Positions 35,621-44,700 of a stretch of DNA of 64,000 nucleotides are shown here, piece by piece (within the stretch, counting starts at the first letter, position 1; each line of letters begins with the position of its first letter). Both the position numbers and the translations under genes were made by a program. Source of the DNA: Variovorax sp. JS1663 (GTDB taxonomy: Bacteria; Pseudomonadota; Gammaproteobacteria; Burkholderiales; Burkholderiaceae_C). The notes under the pieces were generated by a model. It was given only the letters and a program-made list of their open reading frames with translations. It made no database searches and was not told the origin of the DNA. Location: the NCBI RefSeq assembly GCF_002157355.1, contig NZ_LYMK01000006.1:1-64000 (forward strand), read 5' to 3'.

Positions 35621-38572
35621 ATGAAGCGGATGCTGATCAATGCCACGCAGGCCGAAGAACGCCGCCTGGCCATCGTCGACGGGCAGAAGCTCCTCGACTA
35701 CGAGATCGAGATTGAAGGGCGCGAACAGCGCAAGGGCAACATCTACAAGGCCGTGGTGACGCGCGTCGAGCCGTCGCTGGAAGCCTGCTTCGTCGACTAC
35801 GGCGAAGACCGGCACGGCTTCCTGCCGTTCAAGGAAATCTCCAAGCAGTACTTCGCCGAAGGCGTGTCGGCCAGCCAGGCCCGCATCCAGGACGCGATCA
35901 AGGAAGGCCAGGAGCTGGTGGTCCAGGTCGAGAAGGAAGAGCGTGGCAACAAGGGCGCGGCGCTCACCACCTTCATCTCGCTGGCCGGCCGCTACGTAGT
36001 GCTGATGCCCAACAACCCGCGCGGCGGCGGCGTCAGCCGGCGCATCGAGGGCGACGACCGCGCCGAGCTGAAGGAGGCGATGGACCAGCTCGAATACCCG
36101 AAGGGCATGAGCATCATCGCGCGCACCGCCGGCATCGGCCGCTCGGCGCCCGAACTCCAATGGGACCTGAACTACCTCCTCAAGCTGTGGGCCGCGATCG
36201 ACGGCGCCGCCAAGGGCGGCAAGGGCGCCTTCCTGATCTACCAGGAGTCGTCGCTGGTGATCCGCGCGATCCGCGACTACTTCAACCACGACATCGGCGA
36301 CATCCTGATCGACACGGACGACATCTACGATCAGGCGCAGCAGTTCATGGCACACGTGATGCCGGAGCACGCGTCGCGCGTGAAACGCTACCGCGACGAT
36401 GCCGCCCTGTTCAGCCGCTTCCAGATCGAGCACCAGATCGAATCGGCCTACGCCCGCACGGTGCAACTGCCCAGCGGCGGTGCGATCGTGATCGACCACA
36501 CCGAGGCACTGGTCTCGGTGGACGTGAACTCGGCGCGCGCCATCAAGGGCGGCGACATCGAGGAGACCGCCACCCGCACCAACCTCGAGGCCGCGGACGA
36601 AGTGGCGCGCCAGATGCGCCTGCGCGACCTGGGCGGCCTGATCGTCATCGATTTCATCGACATGGACGAGTCGAAGAACCGCCGCGAGGTCGAAAGCCGC
36701 CTGCGCGACGCGCTGCGCCAGGACCGCGCGCGCGTGCAGTTCGGCTCGATCAGCAAGTTCGGCCTGATGGAGATGAGCCGCCAGCGCCTCAAGCCGGCCC
36801 TTTCCGAAGGCTCTTCCATCCCCTGCCCGCGCTGCGGCGGCTCTGGCCACATCCGCGACACCGAATCGAGCGCGCTGCAGATCCTGCGCATCATTCAGGA
36901 AGAGTCGATGAAGGACAACACCGCCGCCGTGCACGTGCAGGTGCCGGTGGAAGTTGCCTCCTTCCTGCTCAACGAGAAGCGCACCGAGATCGCCAAGATC
37001 GAGCTCAAGCAGCGTGTGAGCGTGCTGATGGTGCCCAACAAGACGCTCGAAACGCCCAACTACAAGCTGGAGCGCCTGAAGCACGACGATCCGCGCCTCG
37101 ATCACATCGAGGCCAGCTACAAGATGGCCGACGAGATCGAGGATCCGACCTCCGTCACGCGGCGGTCGCAGGAACCCACCAACAGGCAGACGCCGGTCAT
37201 CAAAGGCGTGCTGCCCGATGCGCCAGCCCCGGTGGTGGCGCCCAAGACCGAAGCGGTGCGTCCGGTTGCCGCGGCACCCGCACCCGTCGCGCCGGCGCCA
37301 GCCGTCCCGGAACCGGCCGATGCCGGCTTCTTCGGCTGGATCAAGCGCCTGTTCGGCGCCGCACCCGCTGCGCCGGCGCCGGCGCCCGCGACCATCCCCG
37401 TCGAAGCGCCTAAGCCGCGCCGCGAAGGACGCGGCGGCCGCGACGGCGAAGCGCGCACCGCGCGCGAGGGCGAGCAGCGCCGCGGCGGACGCGGCGAAGG
37501 CCGTGGCGGCCGTGACGGTGAACGCCGCGGTGGCCGCCCCGGCGAGCGCCGCGAAGGAGAACGCCGCGAGGGCGAGCGCCGCGACACCCGCGGCGAGGCG
37601 CGCACCAACGAGGCACCTGTGCGCGAGCCACGCGCACCGCGCGAAGGCGAACGCCGCGGCCGCGGCGAGCGCCGCGATGGCGAGTTGCGCCAAGCACCGG
37701 CCGACTCGGCCGAAATCCTGCTCGACGGGCAGGCAACAACTGCGCCGAATGGCATGGCTGTCGACGAAGCCGCGACGCCGGCCGAGCGCGCCCCGCGCGG
37801 GCGCGGTGACCGCCGCGAACGTGGCGAGCGCCCCGCCGATGCAGCCCGTGACGCTGACAGCGCCCAGTCCGATGCCGAACGCAGCCCGCGCGGTGGTCGC
37901 GAGGAGCGTGCACCCCGTGGCGAACGCGGTGACGGCCGGCGTGAGCGCCGCGGTGAAGGTGCCCCGCGCACGCCGGAAACCGCACCCGTCGCCGAGGCGC
38001 AAGCCCTGGCCGGCGACATGGCCGCAGAGCCCGCTGACGCCGAAGCCGCACCGCGCCGCGATGGCGAGGAGCGCCGCGGCCGTTCGCGTGACCGCTACGG
38101 CCGCGACCGCCGCGAGCGCAGCCCGCGCGAGGAAGTCGACGCCAATGCGTCGTCAGCACTGCCGCTCGAGCCGGCCGCCGCCCATGGCGCTGCCAAGGCC
38201 GAGGCCGAGGCACTCCCGGCAAGCCGGCCCGAGCGCGCCGCGCCCCCGTCCGCAGCCCCCATCGTGGTCGAAGCACCGGCGGCGCGCTCGCGCGCCCTGC
38301 CCAAGGTGCTGCCCTATGCGCTGCCGCTGGATGAACTCGCCCAGATCGCCGCGGGCTCCGGCCTGCAATGGGTGAACTCCGACGCCGAGCGCGTGGCCGA
38401 GGTGCGCGCGGCCATCGCCGCGGAGCCCCGGCCGGTCCACGTGCCCCGCGAGCGCCCGCCGGCCATCGTCATCGACGAAGGGCCGCTGGTGCTGGTGGAA
38501 ACACGGCGCGATCTCGGCAACCTCGTGCTGCCCTTCGAGGAGACCGGACGCGACGCCGGCATGCGCCAGTAA
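35621..38572 (+). CDS. rne: Ribonuclease E
   Basis: RNase E is the single-strand endonuclease that starts mRNA decay and matures tRNA and rRNA. The N-terminal catalytic half is complete: [21 protein letters not shown] at the start, S1 domain near 37-120, catalytic aspartates in the [10 protein letters not shown] region (about residue 345), and the Zn-link Cys402-x2-Cys405. From about residue 590 the chain becomes low-complexity: Arg/Glu/Gly-rich repeats ([12 protein letters not shown] type) to about 830, the RNA-binding and degradosome-scaffold half. [17 protein letters not shown] block near the end is conserved in relatives and may be a protein-binding motif. Total 983 residues. The start has AGAAGGAAA as ribosome site. 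Confidence 0.95.
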   Translation: MKRMLINATQAEERRLAIVDGQKLLDYEIEIEGREQRKGNIYKAVVTRVEPSLEACFVDYGEDRHGFLPFKEISKQYFAEGVSASQARIQDAIKEGQELVVQVEKEERGNKGAALTTFISLAGRYVVLMPNNPRGGGVSRRIEGDDRAELKEAMDQLEYPKGMSIIARTAGIGRSAPELQWDLNYLLKLWAAIDGAAKGGKGAFLIYQESSLVIRAIRDYFNHDIGDILIDTDDIYDQAQQFMAHVMPEHASRVKRYRDDAALFSRFQIEHQIESAYARTVQLPSGGAIVIDHTEALVSVDVNSARAIKGGDIEETATRTNLEAADEVARQMRLRDLGGLIVIDFIDMDESKNRREVESRLRDALRQDRARVQFGSISKFGLMEMSRQRLKPALSEGSSIPCPRCGGSGHIRDTESSALQILRIIQEESMKDNTAAVHVQVPVEVASFLLNEKRTEIAKIELKQRVSVLMVPNKTLETPNYKLERLKHDDPRLDHIEASYKMADEIEDPTSVTRRSQEPTNRQTPVIKGVLPDAPAPVVAPKTEAVRPVAAAPAPVAPAPAVPEPADAGFFGWIKRLFGAAPAAPAPAPATIPVEAPKPRREGRGGRDGEARTAREGEQRRGGRGEGRGGRDGERRGGRPGERREGERREGERRDTRGEARTNEAPVREPRAPREGERRGRGERRDGELRQAPADSAEILLDGQATTAPNGMAVDEAATPAERAPRGRGDRRERGERPADAARDADSAQSDAERSPRGGREERAPRGERGDGRRERRGEGAPRTPETAPVAEAQALAGDMAAEPADAEAAPRRDGEERRGRSRDRYGRDRRERSPREEVDANASSALPLEPAAAHGAAKAEAEALPASRPERAAPPSAAPIVVEAPAARSRALPKVLPYALPLDELAQIAAGSGLQWVNSDAERVAEVRAAIAAEPRPVHVPRERPPAIVIDEGPLVLVETRRDLGNLVLPFEETGRDAGMRQ

Positions 38573-38634
38573 GTCCTGAAAGGAGGCGGCCTGCCGCCGT
38601 CTCATACCTCGACTCGCTGCCGAGTCCAGCAAAA

Positions 38635-38664
38635 GGCCGCGCCAGTACTGACGCGGCCTTTTTG
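38635..38664 (+). terminator. Intrinsic terminator of rne
   Basis: GGCCGCG and CGCGGCC form a perfect 7-base stem around a 10-base loop, followed by TTTTTG TTTT on the plus strand. It begins about 63 bases after the rne stop. Confidence 0.88.
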
Positions 38665-39038
38665 TTTTCTCTCGTCCGGCGGCTTGTCACTTGCCCAGGC
38701 AGGCGGGCTCTCGTCAGGTTGATCGTTGCAGGATCCGTCCTACGCGAGCTTGTGTAATTCTTTCCGGTTCATCCCGGCATACTCCATGCATGCTGCACCG
38801 CAGCAGCGGGTACACCGGTAACTAAGTCACGGAAGTCCATCCGGCGTGTGTAAACAACAAGCAAACGTCAATGGACGTTAACATGTTGTCATACAAAAGA
38901 ACTACACTCTCACTGAGGATGCCGCGTCATGACGAGGTGTCAGCGAGGCCTCTCTACAGAGGACAGAGCTTACACCGTTTGGCTTGCGATGTACGTCTTT
39001 TGTTCACAAGACAAATTGCTCGACTTGTGTTCAAATTC

Positions 39039-39065
39039 TTGCCAATAGTAGTAAAGCGTTACACT
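39039..39065 (+). promoter_or_regulatory. Weak candidate promoter for the exopolysaccharide operon
   Basis: TTGCCA (39039-39044) and TACACT (39060-39065) match the sigma-70 hexamers at four positions each, but the spacing is only 15 bases. It directly follows the imperfect inverted repeat at 39000-39034. An activator-dependent promoter would fit; other choices in this AT-rich segment are possible. Confidence 0.25.
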
Positions 39066-39115
39066 GCCACGCGATGAGCCTTGAGGCAGCACACCCGTCA
39101 CCGGGGGAGTATTAA

Positions 39116-39838
39116 ATGTTTCGTTCCGACTCAACCGCCCATGGCAACGTGGTTCGACGCTTCACCCCCGGGAGCGGTGGCTCCTCCGCGTCCCCCACGT
39201 TCGCGCAACCGCGCAAGCTCAGCATCGTGGAGCGAGCCACCAAGCGCACCATCGACATCGTGGGCGCGCTGACCTTCTTCATTCTCTTCGGCCCGCTCTA
39301 CCTGCTCGTTGCGCTCGGCGTGGGCATCAGCATGGGGCGTCCGGTCCATTTCTGGCAGCACCGTCTCGGTGAGAGCGGACAGCGCTTCCGCTTCTACAAG
39401 TTCCGCTCGATGGTGCGCAACTCCGACGTCGTGCTCGACGAGTTCCTCAGCCGCAACGACATGGCGCGCACCGAATGGGACACCTTCCAGAAGCTCGAGA
39501 AGGACCCGCGCATCACGCCGATCGGCCAGTTCATCCGCAAGCTCAGCCTCGACGAGCTGCCGCAGTTCTGGAACGTGCTCAAGGGCGACATGAGCCTGGT
39601 CGGCCCGCGCCCCTGCATGGAGCGTCAGCGCAGCCTCTACGGCAAGGGCTGGGAACACTACTGCGCGATGCGCCCCGGCATCACCGGCCTGTGGCAGGTC
39701 AGCGGCCGCAACCGTCTGTCCTATGCCCGGCGCGTCGAGCTCGACGTGGAATACGTCAGCAACTGGTCCCTTTGGCTGGACATCAAGATCCTGCTGAAGA
39801 CGGTGCGCGCCGTGGTCACCGGTGAAGGTTCACGGTGA
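39116..39838 (+). CDS. Undecaprenyl-phosphate sugar phosphotransferase (initiating, short form)
   Basis: This is the Bacterial_sugar_transferase (WbaP/WcaJ catalytic) family. The 240-residue protein has a variable N-terminus, one membrane or re-entrant helix (about 47-68), then KFRSMVRNSD, DELPQFWNVLKGDMSLVGPRP near 143-163 and the RPGITGLWQVSGRN block near 185-198. It lacks the multi-span N-terminal half of WcaJ. It would transfer the first sugar-1-phosphate to undecaprenyl phosphate at the inner membrane. It is first in the exopolysaccharide operon, and its stop overlaps manC as GTGA. Confidence 0.93.
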   Translation: MFRSDSTAHGNVVRRFTPGSGGSSASPTFAQPRKLSIVERATKRTIDIVGALTFFILFGPLYLLVALGVGISMGRPVHFWQHRLGESGQRFRFYKFRSMVRNSDVVLDEFLSRNDMARTEWDTFQKLEKDPRITPIGQFIRKLSLDELPQFWNVLKGDMSLVGPRPCMERQRSLYGKGWEHYCAMRPGITGLWQVSGRNRLSYARRVELDVEYVSNWSLWLDIKILLKTVRAVVTGEGSR

Positions 39839-41274
39839 GCAGCACGATCCGTCCCATCGTCCTGTGCGGCGGCAGCGGCACGCGGCTGTGGCCGCTGTCG
39901 CGCAAGACGCTGCCCAAACAGTTCGTCCCGCTGATCAACAACAAGAACCTGCTGGTGCTGACGCTGGAGCGCCTGCGTCACCTGAACACCCAGGTGACTT
40001 GCGTCGCGGCGGAAGAACACCGCTTCCTGGTGCAGGAGAGCATCGAAGCGGCCGATGTCAGCGGCACGCAGCTGCTCGAGCCGGTGGCGCGCAACACGGC
40101 CGCGGCCATGGCTGCGATCGCCTTGCTCGCCGAGCCCGACCAGTTGCTGCTGTTTGCCCCGGCCGATCACCACATTCCCGACGCCGAGCGCTTCGTCGCG
40201 ACGATCCGCAAGGGCGTGCCGGCCGCACTGGCCGGCCATCTCGTTACCTTCGGCGTGGAGCCGACCTTCCCGAGCACCGCCTACGGCTACATCCGTCAAG
40301 GCGCGGCGCTGGATTCCACGCTCGGTGAGGAGGCCGGCCACATGGTGGCGGCCTTCGTCGAGAAGCCCGCCGCAGCGCATGCAGAGCAGTTGCTGCTGTC
40401 CGGTGGCCATCTGTGGAACGCCGGGATCCTGCTGGTCCAGGCCCGCGTGCTGATCACGGCACTGCAGGAGTATGCGCCAGACATCCTGCAGAGCTGCCGC
40501 CAAGCCACCGCCGCCGTCGAGACCGATGGCGACTTCCTCCGAATGGATGCCACGGCCTTCAGCCGCTGCCGAAGCCAGAGCATCGACTACGCGGTGCTCG
40601 AGAAATGCGAAAAGGTCGCCGTCGTCCCCTTCCAGGGCCGCTGGAGCGACGTGGGCAGCTGGAATGCGGTCGCCGAGCTGCACGGTGCGGACGACCACGG
40701 CAACCGGATCAGCGGCCAGGGCTTCGCCATGGGCGCGACCAACACCTTCGTCTACGCGCCCAACCGGCCTGTCGTGGCGCTGGGCACCAAGGACCTGCTG
40801 GTGGTGGACACGCCGGACGCGCTGCTGGTCGCACACGCAGACTGCGCCGAGCAGGTCAAGGACGTCGTGGCGCTGCTGACGACGCAGGGCCACAGCCAGG
40901 CCACGCGCCATCGCCGCATCCCGCGCCCCTGGGGCGCCTACGACAGCGTGGACGACGGCGAGCGCTTCGCGGTCAAGCGACTGACGGTGAAGCCCGGCGC
41001 GCACCTCGCGCTGCGCATGCACCACCATCGCGCCGAGCACTGGGTGGTCGTCAAGGGCACGGCACGGGTGCTGTGCGACGGCCAGACCTGCCTGGTGCGC
41101 GAGGACGAGTCCATCTACATCCCCATGGGTGCGACCTACCGGCTCGAGAACGCCGGCAAGACGGTGCTCGAGGTGATCGAAGTGCAGACCGGCAGCTACC
41201 TCGGCGAGGACGACATCGTCCGCTTCGAGGACACACCGCCCGAGTTGCCGAACAAAGACAGAAAACTGGCCTGA
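39835..41274 (+). CDS. manC: Mannose-1-phosphate guanylyltransferase / mannose-6-phosphate isomerase
   Basis: This bifunctional type II enzyme (ManC/CpsB/AlgA group, 479 residues) makes GDP-mannose. The N-terminal nucleotidyltransferase has CGGSGTRLWPLSRKTLPKQF (11-30) and an FVEKP segment; the C-terminal cupin isomerase has PWGAYDSVDDGERF and HHHRAEHWVVVKGTA near 395-408. It starts with GTG, overlapping the previous stop. GDP-mannose would feed both mannosyl transfer and, through Gmd and Fcl, GDP-fucose. Confidence 0.94.
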   Translation: MSSTIRPIVLCGGSGTRLWPLSRKTLPKQFVPLINNKNLLVLTLERLRHLNTQVTCVAAEEHRFLVQESIEAADVSGTQLLEPVARNTAAAMAAIALLAEPDQLLLFAPADHHIPDAERFVATIRKGVPAALAGHLVTFGVEPTFPSTAYGYIRQGAALDSTLGEEAGHMVAAFVEKPAAAHAEQLLLSGGHLWNAGILLVQARVLITALQEYAPDILQSCRQATAAVETDGDFLRMDATAFSRCRSQSIDYAVLEKCEKVAVVPFQGRWSDVGSWNAVAELHGADDHGNRISGQGFAMGATNTFVYAPNRPVVALGTKDLLVVDTPDALLVAHADCAEQVKDVVALLTTQGHSQATRHRRIPRPWGAYDSVDDGERFAVKRLTVKPGAHLALRMHHHRAEHWVVVKGTARVLCDGQTCLVREDESIYIPMGATYRLENAGKTVLEVIEVQTGSYLGEDDIVRFEDTPPELPNKDRKLA

Positions 41275-41333
41275 GCGGTCCCGCCGCGGGGCATCCGGGT
41301 TAACCTCCCATCTGGCGTCGAGGTCCGCATCCA

Positions 41334-42302
41334 ATGAACCAGCTCAACAAACGCATCTTCGTGGCGGGTCACCGCGGCATGGTCGGCGGCGCGATCGTGC
41401 GCTGCCTGAATGCGCAGGGCTACCACAACATCGTCACGCGCACGCATGCCGAGCTGGACCTGACGGACCAGGCCGGGGTCCGCGCCTTCTTCGCCGAGGA
41501 GAAGCCGCAGGAGGTGTACGTGGCCGCGGCCAAGGTGGGCGGCATCCATGCCAACAACACCTACCCCGCCGAGTTCATCTACTCGAACCTGATGGTCGAA
41601 GCCAACGTGATCCACGAAGCCTGGCGCACCGGCGTCGCCAAGTTGCTGTTCCTGGGCTCGAGCTGCATCTACCCGCGGCTCGCCGCCCAGCCCATGGCCG
41701 AGGACGCACTGCTCACCGGCAAGCTGGAGCCGACCAACGAGCCCTACGCGATCGCCAAGATCGCCGGCATCAAGCTCTGCGAGAGCTACAACCGGCAGTA
41801 CGGCTGCGACTTCCGCAGCGTGATGCCGACCAACCTCTACGGCCCGGGCGACAACTACCACCCCGAGAACAGCCACGTGCTGCCCGCCATGATCCGACGC
41901 TTTCACGAGGCCAAGCTGTCCGATGCGCCTTCGGTGGTGATCTGGGGCACCGGTTCGCCCAAGCGCGAGTTCCTCTACGTCGACGACATGGCCCGCGCCT
42001 GCGTGCACGTGATGGACCTGTCGCGAGAGGCCTATGCGGCCCATACCGACGTCGCGGTCAGCCACATCAACGTCGGCACTGGCGAGGACCTGTCGATCGC
42101 CGAGCTCGCCAGCCTCGTGAGCGAGGTGGTGGGCTACCAGGGCGAGATCCGCTACGACACCAGCAAGCCCGACGGCGCGCCGCGCAAGCTGCTCGACGTT
42201 TCGCGCATGCGCGCGCTCGGCTGGCGGCCGCAGACCGGCCTGCGCGAAGGCGTCGAACGCGCCTACGAGGATTTCCGCAGCGAAGAGCTCGTGGCTTCCT
42301 GA
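41334..42302 (+). CDS. fcl: GDP-L-fucose synthase
   Basis: Fcl epimerises and reduces GDP-4-keto-6-deoxymannose to GDP-L-fucose. The 322-residue extended SDR has GHRGMVGGA (12-20) for NADPH, GSSCIYP near 107-113 with the catalytic Ser and Cys, YAIAK near 137-141 with Tyr and Lys, and the family segment [19 protein letters not shown] near 164-182. It is annotated with confidence, but the gene for its supplier, GDP-mannose 4,6-dehydratase (gmd), is not in this window. It follows manC after 59 bases. Confidence 0.95.
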   Translation: MNQLNKRIFVAGHRGMVGGAIVRCLNAQGYHNIVTRTHAELDLTDQAGVRAFFAEEKPQEVYVAAAKVGGIHANNTYPAEFIYSNLMVEANVIHEAWRTGVAKLLFLGSSCIYPRLAAQPMAEDALLTGKLEPTNEPYAIAKIAGIKLCESYNRQYGCDFRSVMPTNLYGPGDNYHPENSHVLPAMIRRFHEAKLSDAPSVVIWGTGSPKREFLYVDDMARACVHVMDLSREAYAAHTDVAVSHINVGTGEDLSIAELASLVSEVVGYQGEIRYDTSKPDGAPRKLLDVSRMRALGWRPQTGLREGVERAYEDFRSEELVAS

Positions 42303-42320
42303 GGAGCCGCGCGCAAGCCC

Positions 42321-43295
42321 ATGACTGCCACTGCGTTCTCCCTCATTCCGCCCGGCACGGGGGGTGTGCGAGACTATGCGTCCGCCGTGGGCCATCCGCT
42401 CCACGCGCCGCTGATGGAGTTGAAACACGATACCGACACCGCCTCGCTCTCCGGCGAATTCGTGCTGCTGCACTTCAGCGGCTACGGCTTCCAGAAGCGC
42501 GGCGTTCCCCTCTGGCTGGTGCGGCGCATCCGCAGTCTGCGCTCGCAGTTCAGGGCAGTCGGCGTGGTCTTCCACGAGCTTTTCGCCTCCGGCCCGGTAT
42601 GGGGCTCGGCCTTCTGGCTCAGCGGAGTGCAGCAGCGCATCGCGCGCGAACTGCTGCTGCAGTCGGACTTCTGGCTCACCAACCGCGAGGACTCGGCAAA
42701 CTGGCTGCTGTCGCAGTCGAAGGCCGCGCCGCATCGCGTGCTGCCCGTGTTCTCGAACGTCGGCGAGCTCGACGCGATCGAGACCGAGCGCCAGCGCCGG
42801 GTCGTCGTGTTCGGCAGCGCCGGCATCCGGGCCCAGGTCTACGAGTGGGCTGACGGCGAGATCTTCCGCAGCGCCAAGCGCAACGGTCTGGCGATCCATG
42901 ACATCGGCCCCGCGATGCCCGAAGGCACGCTGGCGGAGCGCATGGTGCACGAAGGCGTGGTGGCACACGGCAAGTTGCCCGCCGAGCAGGTGAGCGCGGC
43001 GCTGGCCGAAGCGGACTACGGCGCCCTCGCCTATCCGCCCGACTACGTGTCGAAGAGCAGCATCTTCGCGGCCTACTGCGCGCACGGCGTGTGCCCCGTT
43101 CTCCTGGCCAAGGACTACGGTCAGCACGACGGCCTGACGGCCAACGTGCACTACCTGCGCGGCTTCGGCGCGCTCGACGCAGAAAGCGTCGATGCGCGCA
43201 CAATCGGCCGCGAGGCCCACCGCTGGTACGAGCCACACCGCGTCGACGCCCACGTGGCGGCGTTGCGCGACCTGGCGAGCGGGGTGCGCCGATGA
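42321..43295 (+). CDS. Putative glycosyltransferase of the exopolysaccharide operon
   Basis: The 324-residue protein has a GT-B-like layout: an N-terminal part with FVLLHFSGYGFQKRGVPLWLV and a C-terminal half with HGKLPAEQVSAALAEADYGALAYP followed by VSKSSIFAAYCAHGVCPVLL, reminiscent of the sugar-nucleotide-binding end of GT4 enzymes. The classical EX7E motif is not clear. Donor and linkage are unknown. The stop overlaps a tiny ORF (ATGA) leading to the polymerase gene. Confidence 0.7.
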   Translation: MTATAFSLIPPGTGGVRDYASAVGHPLHAPLMELKHDTDTASLSGEFVLLHFSGYGFQKRGVPLWLVRRIRSLRSQFRAVGVVFHELFASGPVWGSAFWLSGVQQRIARELLLQSDFWLTNREDSANWLLSQSKAAPHRVLPVFSNVGELDAIETERQRRVVVFGSAGIRAQVYEWADGEIFRSAKRNGLAIHDIGPAMPEGTLAERMVHEGVVAHGKLPAEQVSAALAEADYGALAYPPDYVSKSSIFAAYCAHGVCPVLLAKDYGQHDGLTANVHYLRGFGALDAESVDARTIGREAHRWYEPHRVDAHVAALRDLASGVRR

Positions 43296-43354
43296 GCCGC
43301 CGGGCCGCTCCCAAGGCGAGGACCGCAGCGCGCAGCGCGGAGGTTATCTTGTGA
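43292..43354 (+). CDS. 20-codon bridging ORF between glycosyltransferase and polymerase genes
   Basis: ATG at 43292 overlaps the preceding stop (ATGA) and its own TGA overlaps the GTG start of the next gene (GTGA). The peptide is Arg/Ala-rich (MSRRAAPKARTAARSAEVIL). The GGAGG ribosome site of the next gene is inside it. It may serve only to carry ribosomes across the 55-base gap; a functional peptide is not supported. Confidence 0.3.
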   Translation: MSRRAAPKARTAARSAEVIL

Positions 43355-44700
43355 GCGCCATCGCATCCACCGCCATTCCGAAGACGGTGAGCCGACCCGC
43401 CACGCTGAGCCGCGCGGGCAAGCTTTTCCTCGCCGTCTTCCTGATCATCGTGTTCGAAGGCGCGGTGCGTAAATGGGTGTCGTCCGCCTCCACGCTGCCG
43501 CTGATCGGGCTGCGCGACCTGCTGGCGCTCGTCCTGGTGTTCTATGCCTGGCGCCATGGGCATTTGCGGCGGCACAAGAAGATCACCGCCGTCATGCTCG
43601 CCTGGACCTGCCTGGTCACCGGTTGGGGGTTGCTGCAGCTGGTGGGCGGGGAGAGCACGCCGATCGTGTTCGTGATCGGCCTGCGCTTCTGGCTGCTCTA
43701 CATCTGGTTCGCGGTGGCCGCGGCCGCGTCGATGAACGAGGCGGACTACCGCGCGGCGATCATGGCCGCCGCCCTCGTGATGCTGCTCCTGGCGCCACTC
43801 GCGATCGTGCAGCACTATTCGCCGCCGGGCGCAAAGATCAACACGCAGCTCGACGGCGACGAGGACACCGTGTTCGTCGCCGTGGTGGGCGTGGTCCGCA
43901 CCACCGGCACCTTCAGTTTCACCTCGGGCTACGCGACCTACCTGACCATGGTGGCGCCGCTGGTGTTCGGCATCCTGGGCGCGCGCAAGCGCACCAAGAT
44001 CCAGTGGCTGTTCGGGCTCGCCGTGTTCGGCGCCTTCGCCGCCGGCGCTCTGGTGAGCGGCTCCAGAACCGCAGCGATCACTTCGGCCGGGCTGCTGGCA
44101 GCCTTCCTCTTCGGCCGCCTGCTCTTCTCGAAGGCGCGCAACAAGATGGGCGCCGCCGCTGCCGTCGTGGTGATCGGCCTGCTGACCGCCATCTTCGCCT
44201 ACGTGTTCCGCGACGCGATCGGCGTCACGCAGACGCGTTTCGAGCAGGCCTCGGCCGCGGAGAACTTCGGCGAACGGGTGCTGACCGTGCTGTTCGGCGA
44301 GCCCTGGGTGCTCGACCTCATCTCCTGGCTGGGCTATGGCGTGGGCTTCGGCTCCAACCTCGCCACCTACGTGCGCACCGGCTCGGCCGACGTCTTCGCG
44401 CTTGCCGAGGCCGAGGGCGGCCGCATCCTGATGGAGGGCGGGCTGCTCGGCTTCGCCTACATCGCGCTCAAGTACGTGGTGCTGGCGCTGGGCGTGACCC
44501 GCAGCCTGAAGATCTCGATCGGCACCAACTCCCCCTATCCCCTGCTGGTGTGGCTGACGACCGCGCTGGCGGTGGTCAGCTGGCCTGCGCTGGGGCAGTT
44601 GACCGCCAACGCCCTGCTCGGGCTCATGCTCGCCTACGCTCTCCTGCTGTTCCGGTTCCCGAGGCTCGAGATCTTCCCGCCGCGCGCCTCGCGATCGTGA
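43351..44700 (+). CDS. Polytopic membrane protein, O-antigen polymerase/ligase-like (Wzy type)
   Basis: The 449-residue protein has about 11-12 hydrophobic segments and a larger hydrophilic loop around residues 300-370 (ending near GYGVGFGSNLATYVRTGSAD). This is the usual topology of Wzy polymerases and WaaL ligases, which share no strong motif. The start GTG is preceded by GGAGG at 9 bases, and the in-frame codons upstream are in the neighbouring coding region. In this operon polymerisation of the repeat unit is the likely role. The stop overlaps the next gene as GTGA. Confidence 0.78.
   Translation: MSAIASTAIPKTVSRPATLSRAGKLFLAVFLIIVFEGAVRKWVSSASTLPLIGLRDLLALVLVFYAWRHGHLRRHKKITAVMLAWTCLVTGWGLLQLVGGESTPIVFVIGLRFWLLYIWFAVAAAASMNEADYRAAIMAAALVMLLLAPLAIVQHYSPPGAKINTQLDGDEDTVFVAVVGVVRTTGTFSFTSGYATYLTMVAPLVFGILGARKRTKIQWLFGLAVFGAFAAGALVSGSRTAAITSAGLLAAFLFGRLLFSKARNKMGAAAAVVVIGLLTAIFAYVFRDAIGVTQTRFEQASAAENFGERVLTVLFGEPWVLDLISWLGYGVGFGSNLATYVRTGSADVFALAEAEGGRILMEGGLLGFAYIALKYVVLALGVTRSLKISIGTNSPYPLLVWLTTALAVVSWPALGQLTANALLGLMLAYALLLFRFPRLEIFPPRASRS

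Larger units (their letters stand above)
38573..39115. other. 543-base gap rne to exopolysaccharide operon, AT-rich, with terminator and inverted repeats
   Basis: After the rne terminator (38635-38664) the rest holds no convincing gene; a 68-codon frame from 38871 looks random. The GC content drops sharply (22 of 60 bases, 37%, in 39001-39060). Inverted repeats are AACGTC-AATG-GACGTT at 38864-38879, AACATGTT at 38880-38887, and an 11-base imperfect repeat TTGTTCACAAG/CTTGTGTTCAA at 39000-39034. The segment is probably the regulatory region of the sugar-transferase operon; no ops/JUMPstart element was seen. Confidence 0.65.

Noticed and set aside
35402..38002. Minus-strand 866-codon frame opposite rne
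   Set aside because: An antisense shadow of the RNase E gene: repetitive Ala/Gly/His translation, no motifs, and the plus-strand gene is unambiguous.
38871..39077. Plus-strand 68-codon frame before the exopolysaccharide operon
   Set aside because: Lies within AT-rich repeats likely to be regulatory, with no ribosome site and no motif.
41196..43253. Minus-strand 685-codon frame opposite fcl and the glycosyltransferase gene
   Set aside because: The composition is typical of antisense frames and no domain can be seen; both plus-strand genes have clear family motifs or operon overlaps.
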